From Xanthobacteraceae bacterium (GTDB lineage: Bacteria > Pseudomonadota > Alphaproteobacteria > Rhizobiales > Xanthobacteraceae), in NCBI GenBank assembly GCA_019746355.1, contig JAIESC010000219.1:25166-89165 (forward strand): DNA of 64,000 nucleotides, written 5' to 3'. The position numbers and the translations under genes were made by a program. Shown piece after piece: positions 1 through 9,179 of this stretch. Below the pieces are notes generated by a model. That model saw only the letters and a list, made by a program, of their open reading frames with translations. It had not been told where the DNA came from and did no database searches. Numbering within the stretch: the first letter of the stretch is position 1; every line of letters begins with the position of its first letter.

Positions 1-307
1 CGGTCACGCCGTAACGGATCGCCTTGCCCTTCTCGAGCACGTAATAGAGATAGCGCGCATCCGAATCGACGACGATCGTGCCGGGCGATTCCTTGCGGTG
101 GAAATTGACGATGTGGCGCAGATACGGTTCAGGAATCTGCGCCCGCGCATAGGGCGGGTTGGCGAGCAGCTTTTTGTCGCGCGGCGTGAAGTTGGCTTCC
201 GACGCGGGCTCGACGGTCTGGTTCGTCATGCAGCCGGACACGAGCGCCCCCAGGCCCAGCACGAGCAGAGCCACTGCCTTCTTGCCGGCGCGTTCGTGAA
301 TTGCCAT
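1..307 (-). CDS. L,D-transpeptidase (YkuD family) lipoprotein, N-terminal part only
   Basis: Only the first 102 codons lie in the window; the gene runs off the left edge. The protein opens with a basic stretch, a hydrophobic run and a lipobox ending at Cys26 (LVSGC), so it should be lipid-anchored in the envelope. Residues 60-102 resemble the start of a YkuD catalytic domain (GTIVVDSDARYLYYV, then a strand ending in YGVT). This family cross-links peptidoglycan peptides or attaches proteins to them. The catalytic His/Cys motif would lie outside the window, so activity cannot be judged. The ATG at 307 follows an AGGTGAGAGG ribosome-binding stretch; a GTG three codons upstream is possible. Confidence 0.75.
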   Translation of the reverse strand, partial: MAIHERAGKKAVALLVLGLGALVSGCMTNQTVEPASEANFTPRDKKLLANPPYARAQIPEPYLRHIVNFHRKESPGTIVVDSDARYLYYVLEKGKAIRYGVT

Positions 308-698
308 GCCTCTCACCTTGGTTCCGAATCCATAGATACGCGACAATGCGGTCACGTTTCCACATTGCCCCGCATGGCGGCCCTCAGCGGCTGTGGAACT
401 GTTGCAGGGCCGCAACGCAAAATGGCGGCTTCGTGGCCTTAAGACGCCAGCCTGATGGCAGTCCTGGGCCGAAGCAAGTCCACTATTCCGCAAAGCCGTT
501 AATCCCGGGTTTACCATACCGGCCGTTTAATCGGTTCGACGGGTTTTGATGGAACCGGCGCGAAGTGCCCGATTTTAATGAACTTTTCGGCTTTCCGCCG
601 GGACCGGTGCCCCGATATGGCACGATTGGCTGCCCACTTTCGCCGCGAAAAGCGACTACGTCATGGTCCCAGAGGGACGAAACGACTTGGAGAAGAAA
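308..698. other. Intergenic region without a recognised gene
   Basis: These 391 bases separate the divergent transpeptidase gene from a small plus-strand gene. I saw no convincing coding frame, RNA gene or repeat. The stretch is more AT-rich around 480-620, as expected for promoters of the flanking genes, but no clear hexamer pair stood out. Confidence 0.5.
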
Positions 699-920
699 AT
701 GACCGACAAGAACACGAAGGCCGAAGGCCCGGCTGACCCGCAGACACCGCGACCGATGTCTTCGGAGCAACCCCGCGACAACACCGGACTGCAGCACCGC
801 TACGGCACCATCGGCATCGAGGCGGTGGCCGCCGCGGTCCGTTGCTCGAATTTCGGCAAGAAGGCCGCAGAGCCGCAGAAGGCGCCGCGCATCGACCAGC
901 GTTTCGAGCAGGCCGTCTGA
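699..920 (+). CDS. Small conserved-type hypothetical protein (73 aa)
   Basis: A short charged protein with no membrane segment and no recognised domain. The ATG at 699 is preferred over an ATG 12 codons upstream because GGAG (689-692) lies seven bases before it. The first half is rich in Lys, Pro and Gln and probably disordered. The centre (YGTIGIEAVAAAVR) could form one amphipathic helix. It stands alone between the divergent transpeptidase and corA. Its function is unknown; the ribosome-binding site and normal codon use argue that it is real. Confidence 0.5.
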   Translation: MTDKNTKAEGPADPQTPRPMSSEQPRDNTGLQHRYGTIGIEAVAAAVRCSNFGKKAAEPQKAPRIDQRFEQAV

Positions 921-1180
921 GGCGGACGGCGCGGTCGTCCGACAATCGATAGTCCGCCGTCTTTTGAGCGGCCGCAGCCTGCTGGGGCCGCTTTCATTTC
1001 GCTGTCACGTCGGGCCTCTCCTATGGCGCCAGAGTGAGCTTTAAGCTTCGGCTTTTCTGTTGCGGGGGTGCGCCGATCGGTCCAAAGAGTGGCGCGGGGG
1101 AATTCCTTCAAGGCGCATGGGGTCGGACGGTTCGCGCCGGCGGTGTCCGTCAGCGCCCCGTCCGGGGCAGGAAATTTCGC

Positions 1181-2158
1181 ATGCTGGCTGTCTACGTGCC
1201 CAAGGGGAATTCGCTCGAACGCCGCGTCGTGGTGTCGGGCGAGGAAATCCCCGACAACGCGATCTGGTTCGACCTGGTCAACCCCGCGCCCGGCGAGGAC
1301 AAGCTGATCGAAGGGCGGCTCGGCATTGCCATCCCGACCCGCGAGGAGATGCAGGAGATCGAGGTCTCGAGCCGGCTCTACACCGAGCATCACGCGCGCT
1401 TCATGACTGCGACCTTGATGTGCAACTCCGACACGCTGGTGCCGAAGACCACCGCGGTCACCTTCATCCTCGCCAAGCATTGCCTCGTTACCGTGCGCTA
1501 TGACGAGCCGCGGCCGTTCATGCTGGTCGGCAACAAGCTGACCCGCACCTGCCCGCAGACCGCGACCGGCGAGACCGTGCTGATGGAATTGCTCGACGCC
1601 GTGATCGACCGCGAAGCCGATCTCCTGGAGCGCATGGGCATGGACGTCGACCAGGTGTCACACGACATCTTCGATCCGCACGGCCGGGGACCGGAGCAGG
1701 GCGCAAGCTACATCGACACGCTGAAGGTGATCGGCACCAAGGGCGACCTCACGTCCAAGGTGCGCGAGAGCCTGGTCTCGCTCGGGCGGCTGCTTCTCTT
1801 CCTCGCCAACGAGGCCGAGGGCATGCGCTGGAGCAAGGACGTGCGGCTGCAGTTGCAGGCGATGCAGCGCGACGTGCTGTCGCTCTCCGACCATGCCACC
1901 TATCTCGCCAACAAGATCACCTTCCTGCTCGACGCGCTGCTGGGCGTTGTGACGCTCGAACAGAACAACGTCATCAAGATATTCTCGATCGCCGCGGTGG
2001 TCCTGCTGCCGCCGACGCTGGTCGCCACGGTCTACGGCATGAATTTCAAGAACATGCCGGAGCTGGAATGGCAGTACGGCTATCCGCTGGCGCTGCTCCT
2101 GATGGTGATCGCGGCGGTGCTGCCGTATTACTTCTTCAAGTGGAAGAAGTGGCTTTAG
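1181..2158 (+). CDS. corA: Magnesium/cobalt transporter CorA
   Basis: A 325-residue CorA-family channel for Mg2+ (also Co2+/Ni2+) in the inner membrane. The long N-terminal part is the cytoplasmic alpha/beta and helical funnel. Two C-terminal membrane helices follow, with the family signature GMN at residues 286-288 (YGMNFKNMPE) between them, and a basic tail (KWKKWL). The reading frame is open further upstream, but ATG 1181 gives the usual family length and follows GGGGCAGGAA. Family members form pentamers gated by intracellular Mg2+. It appears monocistronic; no M-box-like leader was recognised in the 260 bases upstream. Confidence 0.93.
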   Translation: MLAVYVPKGNSLERRVVVSGEEIPDNAIWFDLVNPAPGEDKLIEGRLGIAIPTREEMQEIEVSSRLYTEHHARFMTATLMCNSDTLVPKTTAVTFILAKHCLVTVRYDEPRPFMLVGNKLTRTCPQTATGETVLMELLDAVIDREADLLERMGMDVDQVSHDIFDPHGRGPEQGASYIDTLKVIGTKGDLTSKVRESLVSLGRLLLFLANEAEGMRWSKDVRLQLQAMQRDVLSLSDHATYLANKITFLLDALLGVVTLEQNNVIKIFSIAAVVLLPPTLVATVYGMNFKNMPELEWQYGYPLALLLMVIAAVLPYYFFKWKKWL

Positions 2159-2472
2159 GCGGCGCACGCCCCGCACAAGCGAGCATTCATCATTCGTTAA
2201 GAGCTGTGGCTCGCGCAAGGCGTCGAGCGGCACAACAAATTGTCACGAGAATCAGCTATATTGTCTCCTGCATGACGGTTCGTATTGTCGCGATCCGATG
2301 AAATGGCCTCGATATCCAGCAACCGGATATCTTCGCTTCTTCTCGCTCGCCCTGCCGTCTGCCGAACGTCTCCCGACCTCCCGCACGATTGCTCCCGTTC
2401 CGCGCCGCGACGCCCTGCGCCGCGGTCTGGCGCGTGTGCACATCATTCATCCTCCGGCAAAAGGAGTCTGCC
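2159..2472. other. Intergenic region without a recognised gene
   Basis: These 314 bases lie between corA and the PhoH-like gene. The open frames here look like chance readings with non-native composition. I saw no hairpin with a T-tract and no RNA gene. The end of the stretch carries the AAGGAG ribosome-binding site of the next gene. Confidence 0.45.
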
Positions 2473-3216
2473 TTGGGTAAGCATGCGAAGCACTTGAGCA
2501 AGAAGCAGCGTCGTCTTGTTCGTGAATTCGATACGGCTGAAATCATCCATCTCCAGGGAGGCAAATTCGACGAGGAGCGGACACTTCCGCCGATCAAGGC
2601 GCTGAATGCGACGCAAGCGGCCTATCTCGATGCGCTGCGCGTGTGCCCGCAGGTGATCGTGCTCGGGCCTGCCGGCACCGGCAAGACCTGGATGGCCGCG
2701 ACCTATGCCGCGGATCTCCTGCGCAACCGGCAGATCGGCAAGATCGTTCTCACCCGCCCGAACGTGCCGTGCGGACGTTCGCTCGGTTACTTCCCCGGCA
2801 CGCTGGAAGCCAAGTTCGGGCCGTGGGCTGCGCCGGTGATCGAGGCCATCAAGGAGCGCATCGGTGCGTCGTCTTGCGAGATTGCGATCAAGCGCGGCGA
2901 CATCGATCTGGTGCCGTTCGAGGTGATGCGCGGCCGCTCCTGGAAGAACGCCTTCGTGCTGCTCGACGAAGCGCAGAACGCCACGCCCGCCGAAATCAAG
3001 ACGTTTCTCACCCGCATCGGCGAGGACTGCACGGTTGTGGTCAACGGCGATGTCAGCCAGTGCGACATCGACCGCGGCAGCGGGCTTTCGACGGTGATCC
3101 ACCTGATCAAGTCGCAGAAGCTGCCGGTGCCGGTGATTGAATTCGGGGCGGACGACATCGTGCGCTCCGGCGTCTGCGCCATGTGGGTGAAGGCGTTCGG
3201 CGAGGCGAAGCCTTAG
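2473..3216 (+). CDS. PhoH-like P-loop ATPase
   Basis: A 247-residue PhoH-family ATPase, probably an RNA-associated NTPase of the cytoplasm; the exact role of this short form is not established. The Walker A motif is GPAGTGKT (residues 65-72) and a Walker B-like LLDEAQNAT lies near residue 165. The VVNGDVSQCD segment is typical of the superfamily-1-like PhoH core. The start is inferred to be TTG 2473 because AAGGAG at 2461-2466 sits six bases before it. The frame is open upstream to 2389, but those residues do not resemble the family. Confidence 0.88.
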   Translation: MGKHAKHLSKKQRRLVREFDTAEIIHLQGGKFDEERTLPPIKALNATQAAYLDALRVCPQVIVLGPAGTGKTWMAATYAADLLRNRQIGKIVLTRPNVPCGRSLGYFPGTLEAKFGPWAAPVIEAIKERIGASSCEIAIKRGDIDLVPFEVMRGRSWKNAFVLLDEAQNATPAEIKTFLTRIGEDCTVVVNGDVSQCDIDRGSGLSTVIHLIKSQKLPVPVIEFGADDIVRSGVCAMWVKAFGEAKP

Positions 3217-3238
3217 CGGCGACACGCTGTCGGCGGCA

Positions 3239-3937
3239 TTACGTCCGTTCCGCCGCCGGCATCGCGCCGCTGTGAATGCCGCACTCGGTCTTGCCACGGT
3301 CGCGCCAGCGTCCGGCGCGCACGTCTTCGCCGGGCGCGCGTGCGCTGGTGCAAGGCATACAGCCCACCGATGTGAAGCCGTGGCGCTCGATCGGGTGGCG
3401 GGGGAGGCCTGCTTCGTCGAACACGGCGGCAAGCTCGGCCGGGCTCGCCTGCGCGAGCGGATTGAATTTCAGCCGCGCGCCCTCGACCTCGACCACCGAC
3501 AGCGCGCTGCGTTCACCGCCGTGAAATCGCTTGCGGCCGTTGATCCAGCCGTCGAAGGATGAAAGTGCCGCGGCAAGCGGCGCGACCTTGCGCAGGTTGC
3601 AGCAGGCGTCGGGATCGCGCGACCAGAGATCGGCGTCGGGATCGCGCCTCGCGACCGCGCTGTCGTCCGGCCTGATGGTGCGCACGTCGGTCAGGCGGAG
3701 CCGCTCAATGAGCGTGTCGCGATAGGCAAGCGTCTCCGGAAACAGCCAGGCGGTGTCGAGAAACAGCACCGGCAGCGAGCGGTCGACGTCGGCGACATAT
3801 TTGAGCAGCACCGCGGACTCGGTGCCGAACGACGAGACCACCGCGAGCTTGCCGCGCGGCACCGCATGCACCGCGGCGTCGATGATCTCGGCGGGGGAGG
3901 CCGCGGCGAGCGCCCGGTTCAGCGCCATGGTGACCAT
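3239..3937 (-). CDS. cysH: Adenylyl-sulfate (APS) reductase, CysH family
   Basis: Reduces adenylyl sulfate to sulfite in assimilatory sulfate reduction. With the start at 3937 it has 232 residues. It carries both the Cys pair at 112-113 (ACCNLRK) and the CxxC at 193-196 (GCMPC), the four ligands of the [4Fe-4S] cluster found in APS reductases but absent from PAPS-specific enzymes. The redox Cys is in the C-terminal TECGIH (Cys219), and SSFGTES near residue 35-41 is the nucleotide-binding loop. The frame stays open to 4129, but the extra residues do not look like the family. The start is uncertain because no strong ribosome-binding site precedes it. No cysD/N or sulfite reductase gene lies nearby. 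Confidence 0.88.
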   Translation of the reverse strand: MVTMALNRALAAASPAEIIDAAVHAVPRGKLAVVSSFGTESAVLLKYVADVDRSLPVLFLDTAWLFPETLAYRDTLIERLRLTDVRTIRPDDSAVARRDPDADLWSRDPDACCNLRKVAPLAAALSSFDGWINGRKRFHGGERSALSVVEVEGARLKFNPLAQASPAELAAVFDEAGLPRHPIERHGFTSVGCMPCTSARAPGEDVRAGRWRDRGKTECGIHSGAMPAAERT

Positions 3938-4180
3938 CGGCAAGAGCCCCGCTTCGGTCGCGGGCGCGATGTTGCCGATGTTCTGGTGGACGCAAGGGTG
4001 CATGAGCCGCAAAGCAGGAATAGCGATTAGCTTCTCACCTATATGCAGGCCGTGTTTTCGGGGTAAAGAGAACAGGATTGCAAAGATGCGCACGGCAAAG
4101 GGCGTGCGTTCTTGAATCGCGACGCGCATAGAAGGGTCGCTTCGCGCGGCTGTTTTTCGCGGACTTTCGCCTGTTTTATT

Positions 4181-5167
4181 CTACGGCCGCCGGGCGAGAA
4201 CCAGTGCGCCGTTTTCCAGTCCGAGCAGCACCGCCGGACGCCCCGCACCATCCGTCAGCAGCGCGAAATCGGTCGTGGCGGGCGAGGGCAGCGCGACGCT
4301 GCCGATCTCCCGGACGCTTGGCGCAAAGGCGATCAGCCTGAGCCTTCTTCGGTCGAACGAGGCGATGGCGAGGTCGGGACGGCGATCGCCGTCGAAGTCG
4401 GCGACCGCACTCATGCGCTGGGCTCGCGAGCCGCTCACATGGTTCGACACGTCGCCGAGCTCCAGCGTCTTGTGCAAGGCGTTGTTGCGAAAGCTCCAGA
4501 GCTCCAGCCGGCCGACTGCATGCGGCATCCGCACCAGCGCAATGTTGGGGTGACCGTCGCCGTTGAAATCGGCAATGCCTGCCGGGTTGAGCCAGCGGTG
4601 CGGCGCGCCGATCGGCGGCGTCTCGGCGACGATCTGGTAGCGGCCGTCCCGCTCGCCGATCACGGCAAGTGCCGATCCGCGCGTGACGTAGGATTTCACC
4701 ACCACGACCTTGTCCGAACCGCCGAGCGGCGCGATGCGCGGCCGCAAGTCCTCGAATACCGCATTGGTGGAAAGCGCGACGACTTCGCGCCGCCCGTCGC
4801 GCCGTTCGACGACGACGCTCTCGGCCTCGATTGCATCTCCGAGCACGCCGTGGTCGTAGCGGTCTGTCGGGTCGGCGAGCCAGGCGCGCGCCACCTCGCG
4901 CGGCCCTTCGGCGATGAGGCCGTCGGGCAGCGCATGCAGCGGCAACGGCAGTTGCGAGGGGCCAGCGGTGGCCACGAGGCGATAGCGGTTGCCATCGGAA
5001 TGGACGCGGAACCAGCCTGCGCCGATCAGCACCACCGGCCCGTCGGCGAGCGTCTCGATGACCTTCACCGGTCCGGCCGCGGGGATGGCCTGGAGGATCC
5101 ACTCGGCCGCGCTGCCGGGAGCGGCGAAAATGAGGGCAGCAACGATCGCAACCAGCGCGCGGATCAC
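4181..5167 (-). CDS. Exported FG-GAP/VCBS-repeat protein
   Basis: A 328-residue protein with a Sec-type signal peptide (MIRALVAIVAALIFAAPGSA) and a likely beta-propeller body. Two segments match the calcium-binding loop of FG-GAP/VCBS repeats: DFNGDGHPN and DFDGDRRPD. It is probably periplasmic or surface-exposed; no enzymatic motif was seen. The GTG start at 5167 overlaps the stop of the upstream SDR gene by four bases (GTGA), so the two are probably translationally coupled. That pairing does not itself suggest a shared pathway. Confidence 0.7.
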   Translation of the reverse strand: MIRALVAIVAALIFAAPGSAAEWILQAIPAAGPVKVIETLADGPVVLIGAGWFRVHSDGNRYRLVATAGPSQLPLPLHALPDGLIAEGPREVARAWLADPTDRYDHGVLGDAIEAESVVVERRDGRREVVALSTNAVFEDLRPRIAPLGGSDKVVVVKSYVTRGSALAVIGERDGRYQIVAETPPIGAPHRWLNPAGIADFNGDGHPNIALVRMPHAVGRLELWSFRNNALHKTLELGDVSNHVSGSRAQRMSAVADFDGDRRPDLAIASFDRRRLRLIAFAPSVREIGSVALPSPATTDFALLTDGAGRPAVLLGLENGALVLARRP

Positions 5168-5919
5168 ACGTGCTGGCCGCCGTTGATGTGGATTTCCGCG
5201 CCGTTCACGTAGGACGAGGTCTCGGTGCACAGCACGTAGATGATCTTGGCCACCTCGTCGGTGGTGCCGAGCCGGTGCAGCGGAATGTGCGGGATGATCT
5301 GCTCGGTGCCGGGCGAAAGAATTGCGGTGTCGATCTCGCCCGGCGCAATGGCGTTGACGCGGATGCCGAGCGGGCCGAAGTCGGCGGCCATCTCGCGCGT
5401 GAGCGCTGCGAGCGCCGCCTTCGAGGTGCCGTAGGCCGAGCCGGCGAATGGATGCACGCGCGAGCCTGCGATCGAGGTGACGTTCACCACCGAGCCCTTG
5501 GTCGCGGCAAGCTCCTTGACCAGGCCGCGCGCCAGCATGATCGGGGCAAAGAAGTTCACCTGAAACACCTGCTGCCAGACGTCGAGCGTCGTGTCGATCG
5601 AGGAGAGCCGCTTGCCGCCCTCGGCCTTGGGCGAGATCGCCGCGTTGTTGACCAGCGCATGCAGCTCGCCGTCGGTCAGCCGCCGCTTGATCTCGTCGAT
5701 CGCGTGCCCGGTGTTCTTGGGATCCGCGAGGTCGACCTGGATGTGATCCTCGGGCCCCATCTCCCAGGGGCAGTTCTCGGGAAACGGATGGCGCGAGCAG
5801 GTGATGATGCGCCAGCCCGCCGCGGAGAAGCGCTTCACCGTCGCGTGCCCGATACCGCGGCTTGCTCCGGTGAGCAGCAGCGTGCGGCGAGGGTGATTGG
5901 TCTGCGTCGCGGTGGTCAT
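5164..5919 (-). CDS. Short-chain dehydrogenase/reductase (SDR)
   Basis: A classical SDR of 251 residues using NAD(P)H. The cofactor loop TGASRGIG is near residue 18, followed by NNAA, the catalytic Ser in the VTSIAGS segment, and the Tyr-x3-Lys pair in YGTSK. The C-terminal VNGAEIHINGGQHV is typical of the family. The substrate cannot be read from sequence; the closest general type is a 3-oxoacyl-ACP reductase-like SDR. ATG 5919 was chosen because it lies just before the Rossmann fold; no strong ribosome-binding site is visible. A dispersed palindromic repeat lies directly upstream. Confidence 0.85.
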   Translation of the reverse strand: MTTATQTNHPRRTLLLTGASRGIGHATVKRFSAAGWRIITCSRHPFPENCPWEMGPEDHIQVDLADPKNTGHAIDEIKRRLTDGELHALVNNAAISPKAEGGKRLSSIDTTLDVWQQVFQVNFFAPIMLARGLVKELAATKGSVVNVTSIAGSRVHPFAGSAYGTSKAALAALTREMAADFGPLGIRVNAIAPGEIDTAILSPGTEQIIPHIPLHRLGTTDEVAKIIYVLCTETSSYVNGAEIHINGGQHV

Positions 5920-5932
5920 GGGGCACACTAGA

Positions 5933-5975
5933 GCATTTTCCGGCGAAGTGTGCAGCGGTTCGCCGCAGAAAATGC
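5933..5975. repeat. Dispersed palindromic repeat, GCATTTTCCGGCGAAGTG type
   Basis: An imperfect inverted repeat whose outer arms read GCATTTTC and GAAAATGC and whose inner part is CCGGCGAAGTG / CGGTTCGCCG. It lies between the SDR and pdxH genes. I recognise it as one variant of a repeat family that is frequent in Bradyrhizobium-like genomes; the relation to the other variants in this window is by overall design rather than identity. Confidence 0.6.
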
Positions 5976-5990
5976 CACCGACGATGAGTC

Positions 5991-6632
5991 TTAGGGATAG
6001 AGCCGCGTCCTGCTCCAGGGCGCGCCAGCGCTGTCGCGGCGGAATTCGACGCGTTCGTGCAGCCGGAACGGGCGGTCTTCCCAGAACTCGATGCTCATTG
6101 GAATAACTCGAAAGCCCGACCAGTGCGGCGGCCGCGGCACCGAGCCGATCGCGAACTTGGCGGTGTAGCGCGCGATCGCCTTCTCGAAGGCAAGGCGGCT
6201 TTCCAGCGGTGCGGATTGCTTCGACGCCCACGCGCCGATCTGGGCCAGGCGCGCGCGGCTCGCGAAATAGGCATCGGCCTCAGCCTCGGACACCAGCTCG
6301 ACCGGACCGCGCAGCCGCACCTGTCGCCGCAGCGACTTCCAGTGGAACAGGAGCGCCGCCTTGGGCACGGCCGCGAGCTCCTTGGCCTTCTGGCTTTCCA
6401 TGTTGGTGTAGAAGACCGCGCCCTGCGCGTCGAAGCCCTTGAGCAGCACCATGCGCACGTCGGGCAGGCCATCGGCATCGACGGTCGCAACCGACATCGC
6501 GTTGGGATCGTTCGGTTCGGACTTGGTGGCTTCCTCGAGCCACTCCGCGAAAAGCCGCATGGGCGCTTCGGACGCGGTGAAATCACCAACCGTTAACCCC
6601 GCCGTGCAATCTATCGGAGCTGCATCGGACAT
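5991..6632 (-). CDS. pdxH: Pyridoxamine 5'-phosphate oxidase
   Basis: Oxidises pyridoxine or pyridoxamine phosphate to pyridoxal phosphate with FMN and O2, in vitamin B6 synthesis and salvage. The 213-residue length is typical. Family segments are visible: [50 protein letters not shown], and the C-terminal [13 protein letters not shown] with the ending RLYP. It is a cytoplasmic homodimer in the family. It is divergent from the surface lipoprotein gene, with only 17 bases between the two start codons, so their promoters must overlap the coding ends. Confidence 0.95.
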   Translation of the reverse strand: MSDAAPIDCTAGLTVGDFTASEAPMRLFAEWLEEATKSEPNDPNAMSVATVDADGLPDVRMVLLKGFDAQGAVFYTNMESQKAKELAAVPKAALLFHWKSLRRQVRLRGPVELVSEAEADAYFASRARLAQIGAWASKQSAPLESRLAFEKAIARYTAKFAIGSVPRPPHWSGFRVIPMSIEFWEDRPFRLHERVEFRRDSAGAPWSRTRLYP

Positions 6633-6649
6633 CTGTGCTGGAGTACCCT

Positions 6650-7210
6650 ATGGCCGGCCCGGTGGCAGGACGCGCGAACCGGCTGCCCCTATATAGTGGA
6701 ACCGCTGTGACAAGCCTACGGCTGGGCTCAAGCCTGGGCGTGGTCCTGGCATGCGGGCTGATGGCGTCCGGCTGCGCGGTATCCGGCGGAATGGGCAACC
6801 TGTTCGACAAGGGCAAGGCCTCGGATGGGCCGGTGCAGGCGAGCGCGCTCGCCCATGACGAGGTGACCGGCTCCACGGCTGCGCCGACCTTGCGCGCGTC
6901 GGCCGCAGCTGCAACCTCCGGTCTTCCCTCCGAGACCGACCTGGTGTTCGCACGCATGGCCATCGTCGAGGTGCTCAAGCGCGGCAGCAAAGAGGCGAGC
7001 GCGCCGTGGGAGAACCCGTCGAGCGGCGCGCGCGGCACCGTCACGCCGATCGCCAACGCCTATGCCCGCGACGGGGCGACCTGCCATGATTTCCTGGCGA
7101 GCTATGTCCGCCGCGGCAGTCCGGAAAGCTGGATGCAGGGCCAAGCCTGCCGCGCGGGCAAGCGCGACGCCTGGGAGGTCAGGAGCCTGCGTCCGTGGAC
7201 GCGCTCCTGA
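6650..7210 (+). CDS. RT0821/Lpp0805-type surface lipoprotein
   Basis: A 186-residue predicted lipoprotein. The signal segment (LGVVLACGLMASGC) ends in a lipobox Cys near residue 42. The C-terminal half (PWENPSSGARGTVTP, DGATCHDFLASYV, GQACRAGKRDAWEV) matches the RT0821/Lpp0805 family, which is related to the 17-kDa surface antigen. Its function is unknown, presumably in the envelope. ATG 6650 is favoured over GTG 6635 because GGAG (6640-6643) sits six bases before it. The order pdxH, this lipoprotein and DnaJ-like is one I associate with Hyphomicrobiales. Confidence 0.78.
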   Translation: MAGPVAGRANRLPLYSGTAVTSLRLGSSLGVVLACGLMASGCAVSGGMGNLFDKGKASDGPVQASALAHDEVTGSTAAPTLRASAAAATSGLPSETDLVFARMAIVEVLKRGSKEASAPWENPSSGARGTVTPIANAYARDGATCHDFLASYVRRGSPESWMQGQACRAGKRDAWEVRSLRPWTRS

Positions 7211-7337
7211 GAGACGCGGCCTTAAGCGGCATTTTGCCCAATATTGCGTCCTGACTGAATCGACACCACATAGGAGCCAGAATTAGGCTGGTGGCTGCGT
7301 GCAAACGCGGTCGGTGGGATTGTCTGGAGCTTTCAGG

Positions 7338-8378
7338 ATGCGCGACCCCTACGACGTGTTGGGGGTGCAGAAGAATGCGAGCGGGGCGACGATCAAGAGC
7401 GCCTTCCGCAAGCTCGCCAAGAAGCTGCATCCCGACGCGAACAAGAACGACCAGAAGGCGGCGGCGAAGTTTGCAGAGCTGAACGCCGCCTACGAGATCG
7501 TCGGCGACGAGGACAAACGCAAGGCGTTCGACCGCGGCGAGATCGACGCCGAGGGCAAGCCGCGCTTCCAGGGTTTCCCGGGCGGCGGCTTCGGCGGGCG
7601 TGGCGCGGGCGGCGGTCCGTGGGGCAACGCCGGCGGCCCGCAGGGCGACAGCCATTTCGAAAGCTTCACCTGGGGGCCGGGCGGCTTCCAGCGCCACAGC
7701 GGCGGTCCTGGCTCGGCCGGGGCCGGGGCTGGCGGCTTCGACGATATTCTGAAGGAGATGTTCGGCGGCATGGCCGGCGCGGGAACGCGCGGCCGACGCC
7801 GCACGCAGTTCGAGCCGGACGATTTCGGCCAAGGTGCGGCGGGGGCGGCGACCGGCCAGGATGTCTCCGGCACGGTGACCATCACACTCGAGGAGGTTGC
7901 GAGCGGCACCACGCGCCGCGTCCACCTGCCGACCGGCAAGGAGGTCGAGGCGAAAATTCCGGCGGGCCTGACCGACGGCCAGACCATCCGGCTGAAGGGG
8001 CAGGGGCTTCCGGGTATGGGCGGCGGTCCAGCGGGCGACGCGCTGATCACGGTTTCGGTTGCGCCCCATTCGAGGTTCGAGCGCGACGGCGCAAACCTGC
8101 GGCTGGAGCTGCCGGTGGCGCTCTACGAGGCGGTGCTCGGCGGCCGCGTGCGCGTGCCGACGCTCGACGGCGCAGTCGAGCTCGCCATCCCGGCCAACAC
8201 CAGCTCGGGCCGCACCCTGCGCGTGAAGGGCAAGGGGCTGCCGGGCAAGGACGGCACCGGCGATCTCTACGCGACGGTGCGGATCGTGCTGCCCGATCAG
8301 CCCGATCCCGAGCTCGAGGCGCTCATGAAAAAATGGCGCGACGGCAAGCCCTACGATCCGCGGCGCGACAGGAGCTGA
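7338..8378 (+). CDS. DnaJ-like chaperone without zinc finger (CbpA type)
   Basis: A 346-residue J-domain protein. The N-terminal J domain holds the HPD tripeptide that stimulates DnaK (KLHPDANKN). A Gly/Phe-rich linker follows (about residues 75-165), then the C-terminal client-binding domain (DVSGTVTITLEEV onward). The CxxCxGxG zinc-finger repeats of DnaJ are absent, which places it with CbpA/DjlA-like co-chaperones. ATG 7338 starts the J domain exactly and is preceded by GGAG. Its 3' end overlaps the convergent anti-sigma gene by 28 bases. Confidence 0.88.
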   Translation: MRDPYDVLGVQKNASGATIKSAFRKLAKKLHPDANKNDQKAAAKFAELNAAYEIVGDEDKRKAFDRGEIDAEGKPRFQGFPGGGFGGRGAGGGPWGNAGGPQGDSHFESFTWGPGGFQRHSGGPGSAGAGAGGFDDILKEMFGGMAGAGTRGRRRTQFEPDDFGQGAAGAATGQDVSGTVTITLEEVASGTTRRVHLPTGKEVEAKIPAGLTDGQTIRLKGQGLPGMGGGPAGDALITVSVAPHSRFERDGANLRLELPVALYEAVLGGRVRVPTLDGAVELAIPANTSSGRTLRVKGKGLPGKDGTGDLYATVRIVLPDQPDPELEALMKKWRDGKPYDPRRDRS

Positions 8379-9163
8379 GTGGACGAGCTGCGCTGCGGCC
8401 CGGCCCGGTTTTCCAGCTGCTCGTAGGCGGCACCGGCAATCGCCTTCAGCCGCGCCCGGTCCTTCGGGCCGCTGAGTGCCCAGCCGTAACTGCCCTCGAT
8501 CCAGCGCACCGAGCCGAAGTTGTTGCTGTCGTCGTAGCGGAACGCGCTCCGCTGCGCCTCCACCTTCGAGCAATAGATGGTGAAGCGTTCGCCGTTTGCG
8601 CCTTCGTACATGATCAGTGCCGCCGGACCGTTCGGGGCCGGCAGGAGCCTGCCGCCGAGAAGCTTCAGGCCGAAGGCGCTGAGGTCCGGGGCCCGCAGCG
8701 TCGTGCCGATGCGTCGCGACAGCCACGGCAGCAGATGGGCCTCTTCCGCCTTGACCTCGATCGGATGCCGCACCTCGCCGATGTAGAGCCTGTGCGCGCC
8801 GAGCGCGTCGCTGGTGAACACCTGCACCTGGTCCGGGGCCGCGGCCGACGCGCCATGCGCGAACCAGCCGGCGACGCCGCCGACCAGGAAGGCCAGCAGC
8901 GAGGCCGCGGCCGCGACCGCGCCCCAGGAGCGGCGGGTCCGCATGATGCTCTGAAGCTTCAGCCGGTTCGGCACCGTCTCGTCGCCGACATCGCCGAAGC
9001 GGGCGCGGATCTCCTCGGCCTGGGCGCGCCAGGCGGCGACGCGGGCTGCGTCTTCCGGATGAGTTGCGAGCCACGCCTCGACCGCTTCGCGGCGTCCGGC
9101 GGGCAACTCGCCGTCGACGTGCAGGTGAAGCTCGTACTCGGTCACAGGGGTCTGGTCGACCAT
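8351..9163 (-). CDS. Membrane-bound anti-sigma factor
   Basis: A 270-residue protein with a cytoplasmic N-terminal part (ELHLHVDGELPAGRR, a zinc-less anti-sigma-domain look), one membrane helix at about residues 81-100 (GAVAAAASLLAFLVGGVAGW) and a periplasmic sensor-like C-terminus. The gene follows an ECF sigma gene by 16 bases on the same strand. That is the usual arrangement for a cognate pair in which the anti-sigma factor holds the sigma factor until an envelope signal releases it. ATG 9163 has AAAGGTG upstream. The stimulus is unknown. Confidence 0.82.
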   Translation of the reverse strand: MVDQTPVTEYELHLHVDGELPAGRREAVEAWLATHPEDAARVAAWRAQAEEIRARFGDVGDETVPNRLKLQSIMRTRRSWGAVAAAASLLAFLVGGVAGWFAHGASAAAPDQVQVFTSDALGAHRLYIGEVRHPIEVKAEEAHLLPWLSRRIGTTLRAPDLSAFGLKLLGGRLLPAPNGPAALIMYEGANGERFTIYCSKVEAQRSAFRYDDSNNFGSVRWIEGSYGWALSGPKDRARLKAIAGAAYEQLENRAGPQRSSSTQLLSRRGS

Positions 9164-9179
9164 CGTTGCACCTTTCTTG

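Noticed and set aside
4181..5926. A single 581-residue minus-strand protein ending in FG-GAP repeats
   Set aside because: The first 253 codons are an out-of-frame reading of the SDR gene. The real FG-GAP gene starts at GTG 5167, directly before a signal peptide and overlapping the SDR stop.
7179..9074. 631-codon minus-strand frame
   Set aside because: Antisense to the DnaJ-like gene and out of frame with the anti-sigma factor; both of those have clear motifs.
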